Below the pieces are notes generated by a model that searched no databases, was not told where the DNA came from, and saw nothing but the letters and a program-made list of their open reading frames with translations. This document shows, piece after piece, positions 35,201-50,200 of a stretch of DNA of 64,000 nucleotides. The stretch lies in contig NC_088315.1 of the NCBI RefSeq assembly GCF_910592395.1, forward strand, positions 4,032,501-4,096,500. The letters run 5' to 3'. Within the stretch, counting starts at the first letter, position 1. Each line of letters starts with the position of its first letter. This DNA is from Lineus longissimus (lineage: Eukaryota > Nemertea > Pilidiophora > Heteronemertea > Lineidae). A program made the position numbers and the translations under genes.

Positions 35201-38200
35201 TAGCAGCCTCTTGAAAAACCTGTTGAGAAAGCATCGATCAATGGCAAACAACAAAAATCCTATAGGCCGTAAACAGCTACATTTTCACTGGCTTTGTATA
35301 TCCCGCGAAATATTCAAACCAGACAGTGCTAAGATCTCAGGTACCCGTGCAACATATATGAGGCATTGACCTCAAGAGATTAGAAACAACGAAATTGTCT
35401 CTGTCGAAACTTGTCCAAGATTTGCTTGTTTTGTCATAAATTTGAGCATCTTGACCAATATTCTGGTGATAGTTCCGCCCGTGTACATACTCCGGACCCA
35501 CTCGGCGGAGAAAGTTGTGATTGGTACTGCAGAAAAAGTCTACTTGACCGACATTAAGTTCAACTGTTACCAGGGACTTCCAGTAATAACTTAAAACAAG
35601 TTGGCATGTTGACAACTGCCACTCAGGCGGCCTGACTTGACTGCCGATCTAAAAGGCGTCGATCGCAGAATATCAATGACTGGTGTTGCAGCTGAGGACC
35701 AACAGGTTTTAATGAGCTCGCAGATATTCACTTCAAGCCCTTTTGGAAGATAATTTTTGTTCTTTGTGGTTGGTCTTGGCTGTCTTATCAAGACTGCTCG
35801 AGACACCCACCGCACCAGTTTTGCCGCAGCGGGGAAAGCGAGAAGATGCTCTCAGTGGAGTAAGTCATTGCTTGGTAGCCTTATTGTCTCTCATAACACG
35901 AAGAGCATCATTTTCAATACAATGATAATAAAAAGAATAGCGTTGGTAGTAAATATTGTCATAATTTTTTACGGGGAAAAATATGGACGCAGACGGAAGA
36001 ACCACTTTCCAGACAAACACCGTAGAGGTGATGGTCGCCTATCTTATCAATGAATGATCAGTGAACAAGTAGTTTTTGATGGCTATTGCCGCAACCTCAA
36101 CTTGACCGTTATCGTACTCTTATTGCCTCTTCAGAGGTCATCCGATTGATTGTTGTGAATTTGGCATTTTGACAAGTCACGTCTCGCGCATTTCATTGGG
36201 AGCCGCTGTTGTTTATCTAAAACCGCACCTTCTTCATACACGCTCCCTTCTCATTACTCAATTAGCCTGTCGCTATAACCGCTGCTCTTATAAGACTCTA
36301 TACTCGAGACGAAGATATGTTGAATGATCTTTTCATATTTACATCTATGAGCCGACCCCCCCCCCCCAAATACCGCTTACGAAACCCACACTATCACTCG
36401 TCTAAATCCACATTCATATTATCTTTTAAATGAAAGTTATTCATTATCTATAGCCACCAATAACGTAATCGTCCAGATATTTGTCTGCGCGTGACAGTAT
36501 GGTGATAAAAAGTTTTTTTTCTGTAATCTGAGATTAACATGTACCGACAGGTTCCACTCACCATGGAACGGGCGTCCTCTTAAAGGAACAATTATATACC
36601 AGGCAATATCCTGGTATGAATTACGATAACGTCAAATGGAAGTACATGTGTTCGTCTTGTTTGAGGAAAATGTGTGGCTGTGAATTGGCTACGCAACGTT
36701 ATCAGAAGTTACATCCGAAGGGCGATAGCTCTTCTCACGATAGATGTTTGACCCGTGCTGCCCATGCATTCCACAGCGAATATTTGCAATTAGCATAATT
36801 TCCAATCCCAATATCATTTTACCTCAGGGTCGCGCGACACCTCAATTTATAGACATTTTGTTATCTTTCTTCTTCAGGAGCCCTCAGTCAACTTGACTGT
36901 AACTTCGACACAAACTTCTGCAGTTGGACACAGGAGCAATCTCAGGATGATTTGGATTGGACGAGACAAAGCGGCCAGACGCCATCTGGTGGCACCGGGC
37001 CGTCAGGCGATCACACGTCGGGATGTAAGATCAAACTCCTGTTTATTTGTTCTCTAGCACGTATACCCTACAAAACAATTAATCTTTCTGGGTTTCCGTT
37101 TTGTAAGGAAGCGGTTACCAAACGAAACTCCAGCCTTAGCTCTGACTAATTACATTTGCAATTAACCGATCAGGGCCAAGGTTTGCTAAATCGGTGTTAG
37201 AGACAAACTACAGCGGTAGCTCATCTAAGCGTTATCTCCTTCAGGAAATTTCATTAATGATAGTAGAGTTACGATTTACGCCAACGTACTGCTAATGTCG
37301 ATTGAACCACCAGTCCCAGAGCGTTCGATCAAATAAACTTTGTGAATTTTCAAAGCAAGCTTGGCTAAGAAAGATTATTGAGACATGATTGGCTGTCATT
37401 AATATGGGTGCGTTGGTTGTCCGTGCTTAGAGATAGGCGAAATAATACGTATTTCGTTCCCTTTTCAGCTGGTTCCTACATATTCGTGGAGACTTCCACG
37501 GGCGGCCGCGGCAGCACAGCCTGGTTGAACAGCCCCACATTCACAGTCTCCGGCGGACAAACGAAATGCTTTCGATTTTGGTACCACATGTATGGGCAGC
37601 ACATAGACGACCTCAACGTCTACTTAAAGACTGGTGCTGGGATGGGTACGCCTATCTGGACTCGGAGTGGTAACCAAGGTGACAAGTGGACGGATGCTGA
37701 GGTTAATGTGCCAGCTGGTAGTAACCTGCAGGTGAGTCAAAAAGAAAGATTTGCCGAGTCACAAATTAAAACAAGTGTGCCGCTGTTTAAGAAAGGGTGC
37801 ACCAGATGGTCGGTACTGCCTTCTGCAGAGGACAGATTTCAAGACATTGACTATACACATTTCCGATTCATGCTGATGTGATGCAACTTCTCCGCATAAT
37901 GTTTCACCATCTTCATTGCAGCTTATCATCGAGGCGGTGAAAGGCACGAGTTACCGAGGCGACATTGCCGTTGATGACATTCGGTTCCTTGACAGTGCCT
38001 GCACGTCCTCAGTCACCCTCTCACCAACAGCTGTGAGTCCCGGGGCCACGCCGACTTCTGTCGCCAGGTCTTGTGACTTTGAAAGTAAGACGATCTGTGG
38101 TTGGACGCAGGATACGAACGACAATTTTGATTGGTCGTGGGACGCTAATGGCACGCCCACCTCGGGAACCGGGCCGAGTACGGATCATACGTATGGAACG

Positions 38201-41200
38201 CTAGCTGGTAAGTATTGGTTCAACTCAACATTAAAACCACCTTCTCCATTCACGTGACCTTCTCCTTGCTCTACTGAATAGGCCCATGATCTATCTGAAT
38301 CGTCAAAAATTCCTCCCGCGTAACTGCCAATTTGTTCTGTCTAATTGGTATAGTTATTCCCTTTTTCACTCTTTCATTCCAGGCCACTACATCTATATCG
38401 AGACATCTTTTCCGCGGCAGCAGGGCCAAAAGGCTGTTGTGCTTTCACCAAGCTACCCAGGCGGGAAAGCATACTGCTTCAAGTTCTATTACCACATGTT
38501 CGGCGGTAACATAGAGACACTGAACATATACGCAAAGAAATCCGCTGGACTCGGTGCCCCAATCTGGAGCATGACAGGCGCCCAAGGGGACAAGTGGATC
38601 CTTGGTGAAGTTACCGTCCCGGGATCAAGTGGACAAGTCCAAGTGGCACTCGAAGCCATCGCAGGAGGTGGAATCCGCGGCGACATAGCAATTGATGATG
38701 TCAGTCTCTTGGACGGAGCTTGCGCAGCTCCTGGGTCATGTGATTTCGAAAAGGACTTGTGCACGTGGACGAACGACAACGCCGACGACTTTGATTGGTC
38801 GAGAAATAGCGGCACCACAGGTTCCCAAGGAACTGGACCAACTGGCGACCACACCCTTGGGACAGCGTCAGGACATTATGTATACATCGAAGCAAGCAAC
38901 CCACAGAGTAGTGGCGACAAAGCCCGTCTCCTTAGTGAGGTCTTCCGGCCGACGACGGACAAGCGATGTTTGCGGTTCTGGTTCAATATGTACGGGGCGA
39001 ACATTGGCCAACTCGGGGTTCTGCTTCAGGTTGGCGGAGCGGAGACTTTGCTCTGGACCTACGGGAAGCAAATGGGACAGCCATGGATTGCGGGCTCTGC
39101 TCCGATTGGCGCTATGACAACCAATCACAGGGTAGGTTATGGCTATTGCGACTACTTGGGTCAGTCGCCGATGTTTGATTAGTCAGAACGTAACAACCAA
39201 AGACCCTGTCATAAGGTTCTATATTTTCATAATTACCTACCAGTCATACGATCGCATTAAGATTCCCTATGAGACCCGCTTCTGGTGTTACAGAGTTGTC
39301 GGTCTTCTAATTGCGAAGAGGGGCTTCCTGTTTCCTCTTGCGCAACTTCTAAAATTTTTTTCTCTAGATCGTTTTTGAAGCCGTCCGAGGCAATGGTTTC
39401 CGAGGCGACATCGCCCTTGATGACATTGCGCTCACGGTTGGGACTTGCAGTACCACACCATCCGATGCCGGTGCCGCAACAACGCCTGGTCCTGCCATCA
39501 CAACTCCGCAGCCTGTCATCACAACACCATCAGGAACTACACAAGGTAAATAGACTACTAAGTGAAAAACAATGGATTTTTAACACGGTAAAATCGAAGC
39601 ATTCGTCGTGATTACTCACAACTTCGTTATTGACTAGGATGTACATGAAAGTACTGCTCAGACACATACGGAGGTCAAATAGCGAAGTTGTGAAATCGTC
39701 CGAGTTTTCATCGTGAAGTCTCACGCCCTTTCTCCTTCTCCATTGATGTTCCCTTCTTTATTCTCAGTTCACATGGAGTTCTGTCTACGGCTACGTTTCA
39801 TCCGTCCACTGCTAAGATATAGGAACTTTGGACATTGTATAAATGAGCACCTAATTAAAGGAACAGAGAGATAACAATGTTAATGTAATTTTTTTAAATA
39901 TTTTTAGCTGCGTCCTGCAACTTTGAAAATGGATTCTGCGGATACACTAACTTAAAAAAAGACAACTTTGATTGGACGCGAAAGCAAGGCTCAACAGGCA
40001 CAGCTGCAACCGGTCCCGGAAGTGATCACACAACTGGAAGTAAGTCTGTCGTCTGCTTTTGTATTTATGGATCTTTTGAGTGACACCTTGTGTCATGTCA
40101 AAAGTACCTGTATCATAAACCTGAAAAGAATATTGGTGCTGTAAAGAAGCCACTCGCCATAGCAAGAGGAGTGTCTATGATTAAGTGTCTATGATTGCCC
40201 TGCATTGCAAAATAAATGTTTTTTCTCGCTCCAGGTGGCTTCTACGTGTACATTGAAGCCAACAAGAAAAACAAAGGTTTCAAATCCTTGCTTTCGAGTC
40301 CGCTGATGACGCCGTCCACAGGGAGTGACTGTCTGTCGTTCTGGTTTCACATGTTTGGCTCGGACATCGGCAGTCTGCGGATTTTCCTCCAGAAGGGTGG
40401 CTCACTCGGTAATTATGTCTGGTCCAAGTCCGGCTCGCAGGGGGACAAGTGGACCCAGGGGCAACTCACGATACAGCAAGCACAACAGTACAACGTAAGT
40501 AGATAGGTTTTCCAATTCACAATTGTCGAAATTGACACGGTTTTGGCGTTTGTGGCGGGGCCGGTTTCCAAGTTACGGCACCCCATGACTGACCTCGAAT
40601 GCTTCGGCGTACTCTCCCACGAGCATATTCCTTAGCGAATGGGACACAAATTGTGCCCGGCCTCTCCATGCCAGTATCGTCCAACGGCTCTGGTTTTACA
40701 GTAGTCATCGTGCGGGCTCTCGCAACGCCATCACTCTAAAGCGCGTGGAACTGAAATATCGGAAACCCCAACTTGACTTCGACCCCAACGTAACTAGGCC
40801 ACGTGGCATTCCACTTGAAACCCGCGTTTTCGATCTCCCGGGTCTATCTTTGTAGGCCAGCTGATGTATTGCAGTCCACGTGGTCACCTTATCATGCTTA
40901 AATAACTTTGGCCTTTGGGGTTGTGGATATTTACAGAGAGATGGTACCACTAATTAGAGAAAGAAACCGACGATTGACAGTTTTGAAATATATACAGTCG
41001 GATAGGAGGAACCCATATGGGCGATTTTGTGTGACTTTAAAACCTCTACTGGTGGTGTGGATGATATTTATTATGTCTACCTGGGCACCAGTTGGAAGAA
41101 AAGCAAGCTTTGTGAAGCCCCCCCCCCCCCCTCCCCATCCCTCACCAATATGACAGTGCAAGTCATCCATCTTTTTAGATTGTGTTTGAGGGGAAGGTTG

Positions 41201-44200
41201 GTAATGGAAACAAGGGAGACATTGCATTGGATGATGTTGTATTCTCAACAGGACCATGTCAGAGTGCAGGTATGAGCTCAGGCTTTAGTTTTTTACCCAA
41301 AAAGGGTTTTGATAATCTACTCTTGCCTATTAGGCCTACACCAAGTGATGAAAAACCCTTGATTTTGGGAAAACATCATTTTCTGATTTTGCCTTAATTC
41401 GCAATTGGGTGCATTTTACCAATGATAGCCATTAAAGTAAACATTTTCACGCTACTTATCACTATCAGTTGAATGCCCCTCTTGCAAAAATCGTGTAAAT
41501 ACCAGGCTGGGTTTTCACGACTTCAAAACAAATAATGATATAGATGTATGCTCTGATAATTATGAATCATGACCATTGTTTAATTGATTGATTTCAGTAT
41601 CCTCTGACTGTGATTTTGAGGATGCCAGCCTCTGTGGTTACACCCAAAGTACCACTGATGACATGGACTGGACCTGGACCTCTGGAGCCACTGGGAGTGG
41701 AGGCACTGGACCTAGTACTGACCATACAACTGGCAGTACAGCAGGTATGGAAACTTCATTATTTGTCAAAAAACAAGAGGCCGGAATACCTTACCCTCAG
41801 CTGATAGATGATTTGAGGAAGATTTTGAAGTAGCTCGGGACATAGCACGGGGTGTGGACTAGGACTCTAGTAGTAGGCATTGGGCCTAAAGTGGTACCAT
41901 ATCACACTGATTATTCCTCTTTTCAGGTCACTATGTATACATCGAGGCGTCTGCCTCAGCTGCTGCTCCCATTGCTAATGGAGACAAAGCTCAGCTCATT
42001 TCTCCCTCAGCTACAACCTCTACTTCGATGTGTCTCCAGTTCTGGTATCACATGTATGGTAATGGAATTGGTAGTCTCAATGTCTATGCTAAGGTGGGTA
42101 TTATACCATCAGTCGAGATTACATAGGCATATCCACCAGGGGGATTGGGGTGCGACTGACTGCTGCATACATTGGGGTTATTGGGGGTTCAAATAACCAC
42201 TTTGCATAGGCATTGTCAAGGGATTGTGAGAGCGAATAACCTCCCTTGGAGAAAAGTTTTCAAATGAAACAACAAAAGCACTTAGTACCCGGTATTTGAA
42301 GACTACACTCTCTTCCGACATCCTTGCCAGCCAAAGATGTATAATTTGAGCTTGCCCCCTGCCAACTTTATGATAAACCATACTTGTGCTCAAATCTTTG
42401 GTATCTGTGAATGTTCTTATCTTCAGGTTGGCAACACTTTAGGCAGCCCAATCTTCACTATGGTGGGTGACCAGGGCAACACGTGGACATCAGGCGAAGC
42501 AACAATCCCATCGACAACAGCATCACGAGGATACCAGCTGGTCTTTGAGGCAATACGAGGAACGAACCATCGCGGAGATATCGCTATAGATGATGTCGCC
42601 ATCAATGCTGGGTCATGTCCTTCAAAAGGTTAGGATTTTAAATCGTTGATACTGTTGCTTTTTGAGAGTTCAATATTGTGCTATTGCAAAAATCACAAAA
42701 TAAAACAAATATTACGTGGTCATTAGTTTCTGAATCCTTTTTGCAGGAAACTGCGACTTCGAAAGCGGTCTCTGCTCATGGAACAACGTCCAAACTGGTG
42801 ATGACTTTGACTGGTTGGAAGTGAAGGGCTCAACTGGTAGCAGTGGCACTGGACCCTCCACAGATCATACCCTAGGCACTGCCCAGGGCACCTACATCTA
42901 CATCGAGGCATCCAGCCCACGGGTCGATGGAGACTTCGCTTGGTTCGAGAGTGAGAGTTTCCCTCCCAGCAGCGGCAGATGTGTGAAGTTCTGGTACCAC
43001 ATGAACGGCCAGCATATTGGACTGCTGAATGTTATGTTGAGAACTCCAGGTTAGTGGGGAATCATTTTGAAAAAAATTTACCCTTTCCTGACAAATGTTA
43101 CCCAGATAAACCTGGGAGGTAGCTGGTTCTAATCTCAGTCTGCCTCTCAATAGAGATAACCAAAAATGTGAAACTCTCAACATTTCTTAATAATGCATTC
43201 CCCGCCCTTTCATTTGAAGTTGAAATAGAACAGGGGCACTGTACTCAACCAAATTTTTATTCTTTTCTGCAGGTGGCGCTGACAGCAGCATCTGGCAACT
43301 AAGCGGTTCCCAAGGTAACCAGTGGCTGAGCGCCCAGGCACCCATCACCTCATCCGGCAACTACAAGATAGTATTTGAAGGTGTTGTTGCGTCTGGCTAC
43401 CAGGGCGACATATCAGTGGATGATATCTCTTTCACCGAATCATCTTGTGGAAGTAAGTCCATTTCCTCTTCTATTCAATGTTGCTTTTTTAATTCAGTCC
43501 AACTACAGATGTATGATGTCAAATCACATAGCATTACATGTGTCTAAAGAGATGGTGCCTTTCGACCAGAGCTGTATGAAAGGCAGCCAACCCTGTAGAC
43601 TAAGCTCTTACTCGAACTCGGCCTGATTCATTCAAATTAATTTGTTTTAATATCTCTTCCAGTCCAGCCTTCAGTAGCAACTCCACCGACTCCTACTGGA
43701 CCCTCTACCACCCCTGCAGTCACCGCACCCACCGGTGCCACGCTAGACTGCAACTTTGAATCTGGCCTCTGCAATTGGCGCCAGGACGCTAAGGACGAAT
43801 TCGACTGGACACGAAACAAGGGTCAGACAGCGTCAGGTGGAACTGGGCCTGGGTCAGATCACACTTCCGGCACTGCAGCCGGCTTTTACATCTATATCGA
43901 GACGTCAAGTCCAAGAGCAACCGGTGACCGTGCAGCCCTCATAAGTCCAACGGTCCAGCCTGGAACCAACCGTTACCGCTGCCTATCCTTCTGGTACCAC
44001 ATGAACGGTCAGCACGTTGACTCTTTGAAAGTCTACGTCCAGTTCGGTCTTGCTCTTCCCTCGCCAACATGGACCAAGTCAGGCACTCAGGGTAACCAGT
44101 GGCAACAAGCACAGATAGATATAGATGCTACTCGAGACTTCAATGTAAGTTGAATGGAATCAAAAACATATAAATGTTAATAAGGATGAACATTTCTCTA

Positions 44201-47200
44201 ATACAACATCTACACATGCCGAAAATGGTACCATAAGCTAAGGCTAATGGAGTTCTTTCAGATGGTCAGGTTTTTACAGTTATTAACCCATCAGAAGTTA
44301 ACTTCCCGTCCGTTCCATTTTCAGATCAGAATTGAAGGTACCCGAGGACAAAACTACCAGGGTGACATCGCCATTGACGACATCACCATGACAATCGGCC
44401 AGTGCAGCGGCAGCGCTACAGTCGGCCCATCACCGGGTCCGACTGTCAAGTGTGACTTCCAAACGCCAACGATCTGCGGCTTTACCAATGATCCTGGGGC
44501 GGACTTCTCATGGACCAGGTTGAGTGGGAGCACCGGCTCTCAAGGAACGGGCCCAACCAATGATCATACCTATGGAACAGCACAGGGTAGGTGTTGTCAC
44601 CACTCAACATGCTCAAACACTTTACTGTTCTGTCCAGGCTTCATTTCTTTCTACAGAGGAGGTTGAGAACGTAATGATTCAGTCCTTCATATAAGGTAAA
44701 CTACCTATCTTGCCCAATCCCAGTTGCCAATAACCCTTGCAAATGGGGCGGGGCCATTATGTTGACACCCTTTTCATCCGGTATCTGTAGCTTGTCCTTC
44801 GTAAGACCTCTCGATCGTCGTATTCTACTTCAGGTTTCTACATGTACATCGAGACATCCAGCCCAAGGTCCCAGGGAGAGAAGGCCAACCTCCTCTCCTC
44901 TACCTTCACTGCTTCCACCACGCAGAAGTGCCTGTCATTCTGGTACCACATGTATGGCACCAATACAGGCACCCTGAACGCCTATGTGGACCAGAACGGA
45001 GCACGGAACCAAGTGTGGTCAAAATCTGGTGAGGAAATTGAAATTGAAATTGAAAGTTCAGTTCTATGACAAGTGCTAAGAACTTGTATGTTTTTGTGTC
45101 TATTTACCACGTCAAAGATTAGGAAATCAGTGGATATTAAGAAATTATGAACATTCAGCTCAAATTACTTTTTTCACACCTAGGTAACCAAGGCAACCAG
45201 TGGACCGCTACCTCTGTTAACCTCGCTGCCTCGGCCCTTAGTGCGTCCTACCTGATTGTCTTTGAGGGCGTGGTCGGACAGGGGTTTCGTGGTGATATCT
45301 CCATTGATGACTTTGAGCTTAGTGATGGCCCATGTCAAAATAAAGGTACACATAGCCTAAGTATAAACTTTATCTCTCTACTCTGCAATATGTAACATAA
45401 TGCCTTTGACACCAATAAGGCACAATAAATCCCTTGCTTTGATCACCCCTGAGTTGGTTCCTCTCTGGGGATGATCTGATCTTGGAAGACTTTCCCATTC
45501 TGCACAGAGAACGGTTCCTAAATACACTGATGACAGATCTTCAAGAAAATCTGTTACCATAGCATTGAGTTCCAATGTACCTTTTTCAGATTTCTGCAAC
45601 TTCGAGTCTGGCTTTTGCAATTGGAACAATCTGCAGAGTGATGACTTCGACTGGGTGATCAGTAGTGGAACAGCTATGGGCTCATCGGGGCCATCTACGG
45701 ACCATACCAACAACAACCAAAATAGTACGTATACTGCCATTGTGCCATTGCTGTGGAGAGGGACGCTGTGGCCAAAAAGAAGGGCTCAATTCTTTCTCTC
45801 TCTAGCCAAGGAGCTCTGGCCATCACTATGACCTGCGAGTTGTCACTCACCCTAACATTAAAGGATTGTCTAATTGTGTCTTTTGCAGGCAAATACCTTA
45901 TCGCAGTCAACAGGCCAATGGGGGATCGAGCCCTCTTTGCATCAGGGAGCTTCAGCACCAAGAAGTGCGTACAATTCTGGTACCAGGTCTCTGGGAACAC
46001 AGGCGGCACCCTCCGCGTCTGGCGCCAAGACAACAGTGACAATAGCCTCACACCGCTCTGGGAGATGAAGACTCAAGCGAACCGGTGGTCACAGGGACTA
46101 ATTGAGGTATCGGGTTCGGGAAGTTTCAAGGTTGTTTTGGAGGCGACAATGGGAGCTAATGGTTACATTACAGTGGACGATGTTGGAGTTATTGATTCTG
46201 CTAACTGTGCCAGTAAGTTAAGACCCCTACTGAAAAGATTACTAAGGACTGGCCATGGGATGTCGTTATTTCCCAGAATGGCTGTTACTTCTTAGACTAA
46301 CATCATTGACCAGGAACACAGAAGCAGCTCACTGCATCTATGTGTATGTCATGTTACCATTCTGTATGTTATTGCTATTGGGTTCCCTTGACACAAGAAC
46401 TAGCACACCTAATGTGTTATAATTTTGACATGTCAGAAGCTAAAACTTGATCTTCTTGACAGGAACTCCGTCTAATTCTGTGCCGACTATCACCACCCCA
46501 GGACCGACCACAACGACATCAGCTACAACTCCTACTCGTCCAGCGACACCACAGCCAACGACAGCCCAACCCTGTAAGTATGATCCCTTTGACCAGACAC
46601 TAGACACAACTACTTTAGCGTATTGAAGACCATCATCAAAGAAATTGACTAAAGTTCTTGCCCCAGTAGTGTTAAATTGAAACAGTATCATATACATGAT
46701 TAAAGGAAGGAAACTTCCAAAGCGATAGCATCAGTCAATTCATGCCTACTTTCTTCTTCCAGCCAATGGTTTCGACTGTGACTTTGAACAGAATCTGTGT
46801 CAGTGGGCCCAGGACACCTCAGATGATTTCAACTGGAGCAGGAACCAGGGAGGCACTGGATCCAGTGGAACTGGACCAAATAGCGACCACACCACAGGAT
46901 GTAAGTTATAGTCTGTGAAATGAGATAGGTTTTGCAACAATGAATTTTCATGAATGCCCAGTTAGAAATAATTGGCGCATACCTGCTGGTTCTGGGAGCC
47001 GCTGTATTCTGGTAGCTCTACATCTTTATCTTCGAATATGACAATATCCAAATCTGTGCACAGCTTAATTGGTCAACAAATTGAAAACTTCATTCTAAAT
47101 TTTCAGTTGGTTGGTACGTGTACCTTGAGACCTCAAGCCCCATCACGACCGGTGAGAAGGCTCGACTCATCAGTCCATCAGTTAACATAGCAAACGGCCA

Positions 47201-50200
47201 GACAAAATGTCTTCGGTTTTGGTACCACATGTACGGCCAGCATGTCGATGAGCTAAATGTGTACTTCAAGCGGCAGGGCCAAACAGGCAATGGAGCAGTT
47301 CAGTGGAACATGGTTGGCACCCAGGGAGTCAACTGGCTACAGGGACAAGTCGATGTTAAGACAGCTGGAAACATAAAGGTGAGTAGACTCAGTCGAGTTA
47401 TCCACGTTTCCTTCAAAAATGCCGTTCAAGTTATCACCAGAAATCTTAACAAATATAGGTACATGTACATGGGGTCATCTCAAAAACCTGATTAATCACC
47501 TTTCCGTTACCAGGTTATCTTTGAGGGTATACGCGGCCCTGGTTACCAAGGTGACATAGGCCTTGATGACATCTCCATCTCTGACGGCTCCTGCTTTGCC
47601 GGTGCCACGCCCAGCAACTGTACCTTTGACCTTGACCTTTGTGGCTATACGCAAGATACCACAGACAACTTTGATTGGACGAGACAGAATGCTGGTACCT
47701 CTAGTGCGGGTACTGGGCCTACAAATGACCACACCCTTGGAACAGCTCAAGGTAGGCAATAACTCCAGCACCATACGTCTGTCGAACGAAAATGCAAACT
47801 CAAAGCACGCCATAGTTTAAGCAGTCGGAAGAATGAGTCAGAGGTCATGGAACAGTGATATCTGGAAGCTCTGGTGAAAATTGTTCAGTAGTGTAATATC
47901 CGACAGTAACAGTGTAAAACCGGAACCAAATGACCTCATTCTACTAAATTCTTATGAGGCATTCCTTAAGAAAAGATTTGCATTCACAAAGTCTGGAATG
48001 ATTTTGTCCTTCCTCCAGGTTATTACGTCTACATCGAGACCTCTCGTCCACGCCAGAAGGGAGACATAGCACGCCTGTTGTCGGCATCGATGACCCAAAC
48101 CGCTGACAGTTGTCTTCAGTTCTACTACCACATGTACGGAAACAATATCGGCACACTGTATGTCTACCAGCGACAAAACAATAACAACGGTCAGGCTATC
48201 TGGAGTTTGGCAACAAACCAAGGAAATAGCTGGAAGATCGCTCAAGCAACCTTGAACTCTAGGAGGCCATACCAGGTGGTTTTCGAGGGCGTCATAGGTG
48301 ATGTCATTACCGGCGATATTGCGTTAGATGATATCACAATCACACCCGGTGCTTGCCCACATCCTGGTGACTGCTCCTTTGAAAGTGGCCTCTGCACCTG
48401 GGCGAATGTACCAGCATCAGACAACAGTGATGACTTTGACTGGGTTCTCACAAATGGAGGCACTCCGTCAGGGGGCACGGGTCCTTCTACGGATCATACC
48501 TTGGGTACCCCTGCAGGTAAGACGAAGATAATTTTGCGGAGTTTGATATTGATTATATCCCTTAGGGCTGCATTAAGAGGCCCCTCCAAGTCCTACCTAC
48601 CCTAAAAAATGTCATGGTTTATGAATGGCGTTTATGAGATTCGTTGCTTGTTCCTCTGACAATGTCATTGCTTCTCCCAACAGAAAGATCAAATGATTAT
48701 GACAAAAACTGATCAATTCAAAGGGACCAGTTTTAAAAACTGATAAGCTCAGAAACTGTCTTTCACTACTTTAAATCCTCTTCCAGGTCAATATGTCTTC
48801 ATCGAGTCCAGCACCCCGAGAACTCAAGGAGAGAAGGCCCGCTTCATCAGTCAGTTCTTCAACAGTAACACTGGGGCCTCCTGTATGAAGTTCTGGTACC
48901 ACATGCTAGGAAATGGCATTGGTGCGGCAAGGATCATTAAGCAAGCCAACACGTCTGAAACCACGTTGTGGGAGCTGAGTGGGACTCAAGGTTCAAACTG
49001 GAACCAGGGACAGGTTGCAATTCCAGCAGGAGCTGCATACAATGTGAGTGATTGCATTGATAACAGTTCTTGAAATATCAGCCAATGATACAGTGCAAAT
49101 AAGAGACACTGGCTGATAGCTTTGGTCTGGGGTCTATGTAAACATTGCTACACCTTGCAACTAAAGGTATGATTTATCTTTTTTGGTTGACTCTGGATAT
49201 AAATTTGATGATATGATAGATGTTGGTATTTAATGTCATGTCAATATTTCAGGTACTTTTCGAAGGTGTTGTCGGAAATAATTACCAAGGAGACATCTCG
49301 GTTGATGACATTCAATTCACTACCGGGACATGCCCAACCAGACCAGCTAAAGCAGCGCCCCCAGGTGTTATCACAACAACTCAAGCAACCACACCCGCAG
49401 TATCAACTGTTCCTCCAACGTCTGTTGTCGGTGCCTTCGACTGCAACTTCGAGACAAATCTGTGTGGGTGGACGAACTCCGCTGGCGATGATTTTGATTG
49501 GACGAGACAGCAGGGTTCAACGGGAACGACGAATACTGGGCCTAGCAAGGATCATACCACAGGAAGTAAGCAAGACTTTCTGCTTGAAATGATCCGTTAA
49601 CTGTTTCTTGCAATTCTCATTTGAAACTGCAGGCAGTTGATGACATTGTGATCATTTTCAAAAACGTGTTTTTCAGGTGGTTTCTATGTTTTCATTGAAA
49701 CCTCTGCCCCCCGCTCTCCTGGTGAGAAAGCATGGTTGGAGAGCCCAGTGACAACTCCTACCTCAACGTCTTGTCTCCGATTCTGGTATCACATGCACGG
49801 AGACCATATTGATAGTTTGAACATCTACATGAAAACTACACCAAACCTGGGTACACCAACGTGGACTCGTAAGGGTACGCAAGGTAACCAATGGAACCAG
49901 GGTGAGATGGAGATAGCTACCACTGCTCAGTACTCAGTAAGTATGCATATTAACACGTTAACAGCAAGGTCCACGGAGACCAAAACTCCCTCATCCAACT
50001 GGTCATCCTTGCGGTAAAGTCTTCATAGTTAATACAGGACGAAAGCCACCTTCTTACAGCAAGATGATATCAAGTGTGTTTTTTAAAAATCCTGGTTAAA
50101 TCTTACAGATCTGTTGACTAGTGTTATTGTTTATCTTCCAGGTTGTATTCGAAGGTGTACGAGGGACCAGTTTCAGGGGTGACATTGCCATTGATGACAT

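Noticed and set aside
36616-36798. Cys-rich open frame in intron 1 of the MAM gene
   Set aside because: No flanking splice sites in a matching phase and no family resemblance.
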